64,000 bases of DNA from Chionoecetes opilio (lineage: Eukaryota; Arthropoda; Malacostraca; Decapoda; Majidae), in the NCBI GenBank assembly GCA_016584305.1, contig JACEEZ010025386.1, positions 201,001 to 265,000 on the forward strand, read 5' to 3'. Below the pieces are notes generated by a model. That model saw only the letters and a list, made by a program, of their open reading frames with translations, was not told where the DNA came from and ran no database searches. How positions within the stretch are numbered: the stretch's first letter is position 1; each line of letters opens with the position of its first letter. Below are positions 62,515 through 64,000 of this stretch, piece after piece. The position numbers were made by a program, and so were the translations under genes.

Positions 62515-62880
62515 AACAGCCTCTACCACCACAACCACTCATTCTAACCACCACAACCACTCATTCTAACCACCACCACAACTACTACCACCACAACTAC
62601 AACTGACTCTGAACCCCATCCAATACTACCTATGTTCTTACTGCTACAACTACTACTACCACTACTACTGATTCTAAACCTCATCCATTACTACTACCTA
62701 TGTTATTACTGCTACAACTGCTACCTAAACCACAACCACCACCACCACTACTACTGATTATGAACCCCATCCATTACTACTACCTATATTGTTACTGCTA
62801 CAACTACTACTACTTATCACTACCATCCACCACCACTACTACTACCACCACCACCACCACCACCACCACAATCCCTCTTC
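62515..62880. repeat. ACC/ACT trinucleotide-rich repeat
   Basis: CCACAACCACTCATTCTAAC twice, then ATTACTGCTACAACTACTAC with CCCCATCCATTACTACTACC three times. Confidence 0.9.
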
Positions 62881-63024
62881 CCAAACCCACAATCACATAC
62901 ATTTTTTCGAGCCAAAATAATAAACTTCCTATAGAATTATGTATAAAGCTACAAAAAAAAAGTTACTCCTCCCTCTCCTCATCCTAGCAATTCCCTTTAA
63001 AAAATGATTAAATAAACGTGATGT

Positions 63025-63095
63025 AAAAAAAATTATGTGTGTGTATGTATGTATGTGTATGTTTGTATGTATGTATGTATGTATGTATGTGGACA
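63025..63095. repeat. ATGT microsatellite
   Basis: GTATGTATGT units with GTTTGT interruptions. Confidence 0.9.
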
Positions 63096-63163
63096 GATAC
63101 ACTAAATTCTTTAACACGGGGGAAAAAATGCGACAGGTGGGCGTAATAAAACAGGCTGACTAA

Positions 63164-63199
<36 letters not shown>

Positions 63200-63364
63200 T
63201 TGGGAGGAGACCTAGGGCGTGGCGGTGCATGTAATAGTATCATTTGCGGGCGTGGGTTTGTTGCCATGGATGGGCGGGTGTGGGCGGGTGGGGATAATAG
63301 GGTGGAGTAGGGTGGAAAGTCATGCATTAGAATAGGGTGGAGAGGAAGTGGAAGAGAGAGTGTG

Positions 63365-63487
<123 letters not shown>

Positions 63488-64000
63488 CAGATTCAATACT
63501 TTTATTCACATTAACCGTTGTGATAGAGAATTGTTTTAGAAAGGGTTATAGTAATTTGAACATTGAAATAACACATACATACATACACACACACACACAC
63601 ATGAACTTTAAAGCAGAGGAAAAATGTGTCTCGGAGGAAGAAGAGGAGGAGAAAAGGAGGCAGCCGGTGGTGGAGTAGTGACTGACTGACTCAAGAATGC
63701 GAAGTGGCAACAATCTTACTACTCCTCCTCCTCCTACTACTACTCCTACTCTTCCTTCCTTCCTTTCCTCCTCTATAACCCCAGAGCAACAGGCAGGAAG
63801 GAACTAATGAGAGAGAAGGAAGGAAGGAAGCAGCGAGGCGACAGGATAGGTAAAAAAAACAAAGAAACTCATTACTAATCAAGATAAACCCCCCTAACCC
63901 CTATTTTACCGGCTAACCCTCCTTCCAACCTTCCCTCACCTCACCAACTACAACCCCCCCTACTAGGTACATTTCCACCCTTACAACCCTTCCCGTGACC

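Overview
This window is animal nuclear DNA, most likely from a decapod crustacean. The genes are split by introns with GT-AG borders. One of them is a tropomyosin whose exon words match the well-known shellfish muscle protein. Simple repeats (AG, CA, ATGT, AGT) are extremely abundant, arthropod-type telomere words (CCTAA/TTAGG) are scattered through the sequence, and tRNA-derived SINEs plus many foldback elements fill the gaps. The species cannot be fixed from the sequence alone.

Layout. (1) 854-6832, plus strand: USB1, the U6 snRNA 3'-end phosphodiesterase, in five exons. The last exon has no single clean frame and a dispersed repeat abuts it. (2) 6833-12335: no gene seen; CA/TC microsatellites, a TTAA-flanked MITE family, a hAT-like element and Tigger-like elements. 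(3) 12336-16093, minus strand: TSEN2, the catalytic subunit of tRNA-splicing endonuclease, in four exons; the acidic linker part of exon 2 changes frame twice. (4) 16094-18958: the divergent intergenic space between TSEN2 and MRG15, holding a foldback element, CCTAA-rich repeats and a non-autonomous Helitron with a recognisable empty site. (5) 18959-31374, plus strand: MRG15 (MORF4L1 family), eight exons, with a chromodomain, a low-complexity linker and an MRG domain. (6) 32290-54766, minus strand: exons 3 to 9 of a tropomyosin gene, tail-to-tail with MRG15. The exons are present as sets of alternatives: two exons 4, two exons 5, three exons 7 and four terminal exons 9, all of identical length and phase within each set. 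(7) 54767-64000: repeat-rich intron or upstream sequence of tropomyosin. Exons 1 and 2 (80 residues of an expected 284) were not found and probably lie beyond the window.

How the genes relate. USB1 and TSEN2 are both RNA-processing nucleases and converge. TSEN2 and MRG15 diverge. MRG15 and tropomyosin converge, with poly(A) signals only about 80 bases apart. In human cells MRG15 brings the splicing repressor PTB to mutually exclusive exons, including tropomyosin exons. The tropomyosin introns here are loaded with long CU-rich tracts on the transcribed RNA, one starting eight bases after the exon 5a donor. The most notable candidates are this CU-tract and alternative-exon arrangement, a possible unspliced short tropomyosin ending after exon 3, a duplicated in-frame splice acceptor in MRG15, the Helitron with its empty site, and a TIR element family that carries telomere-like satellites inside its inverted ends.
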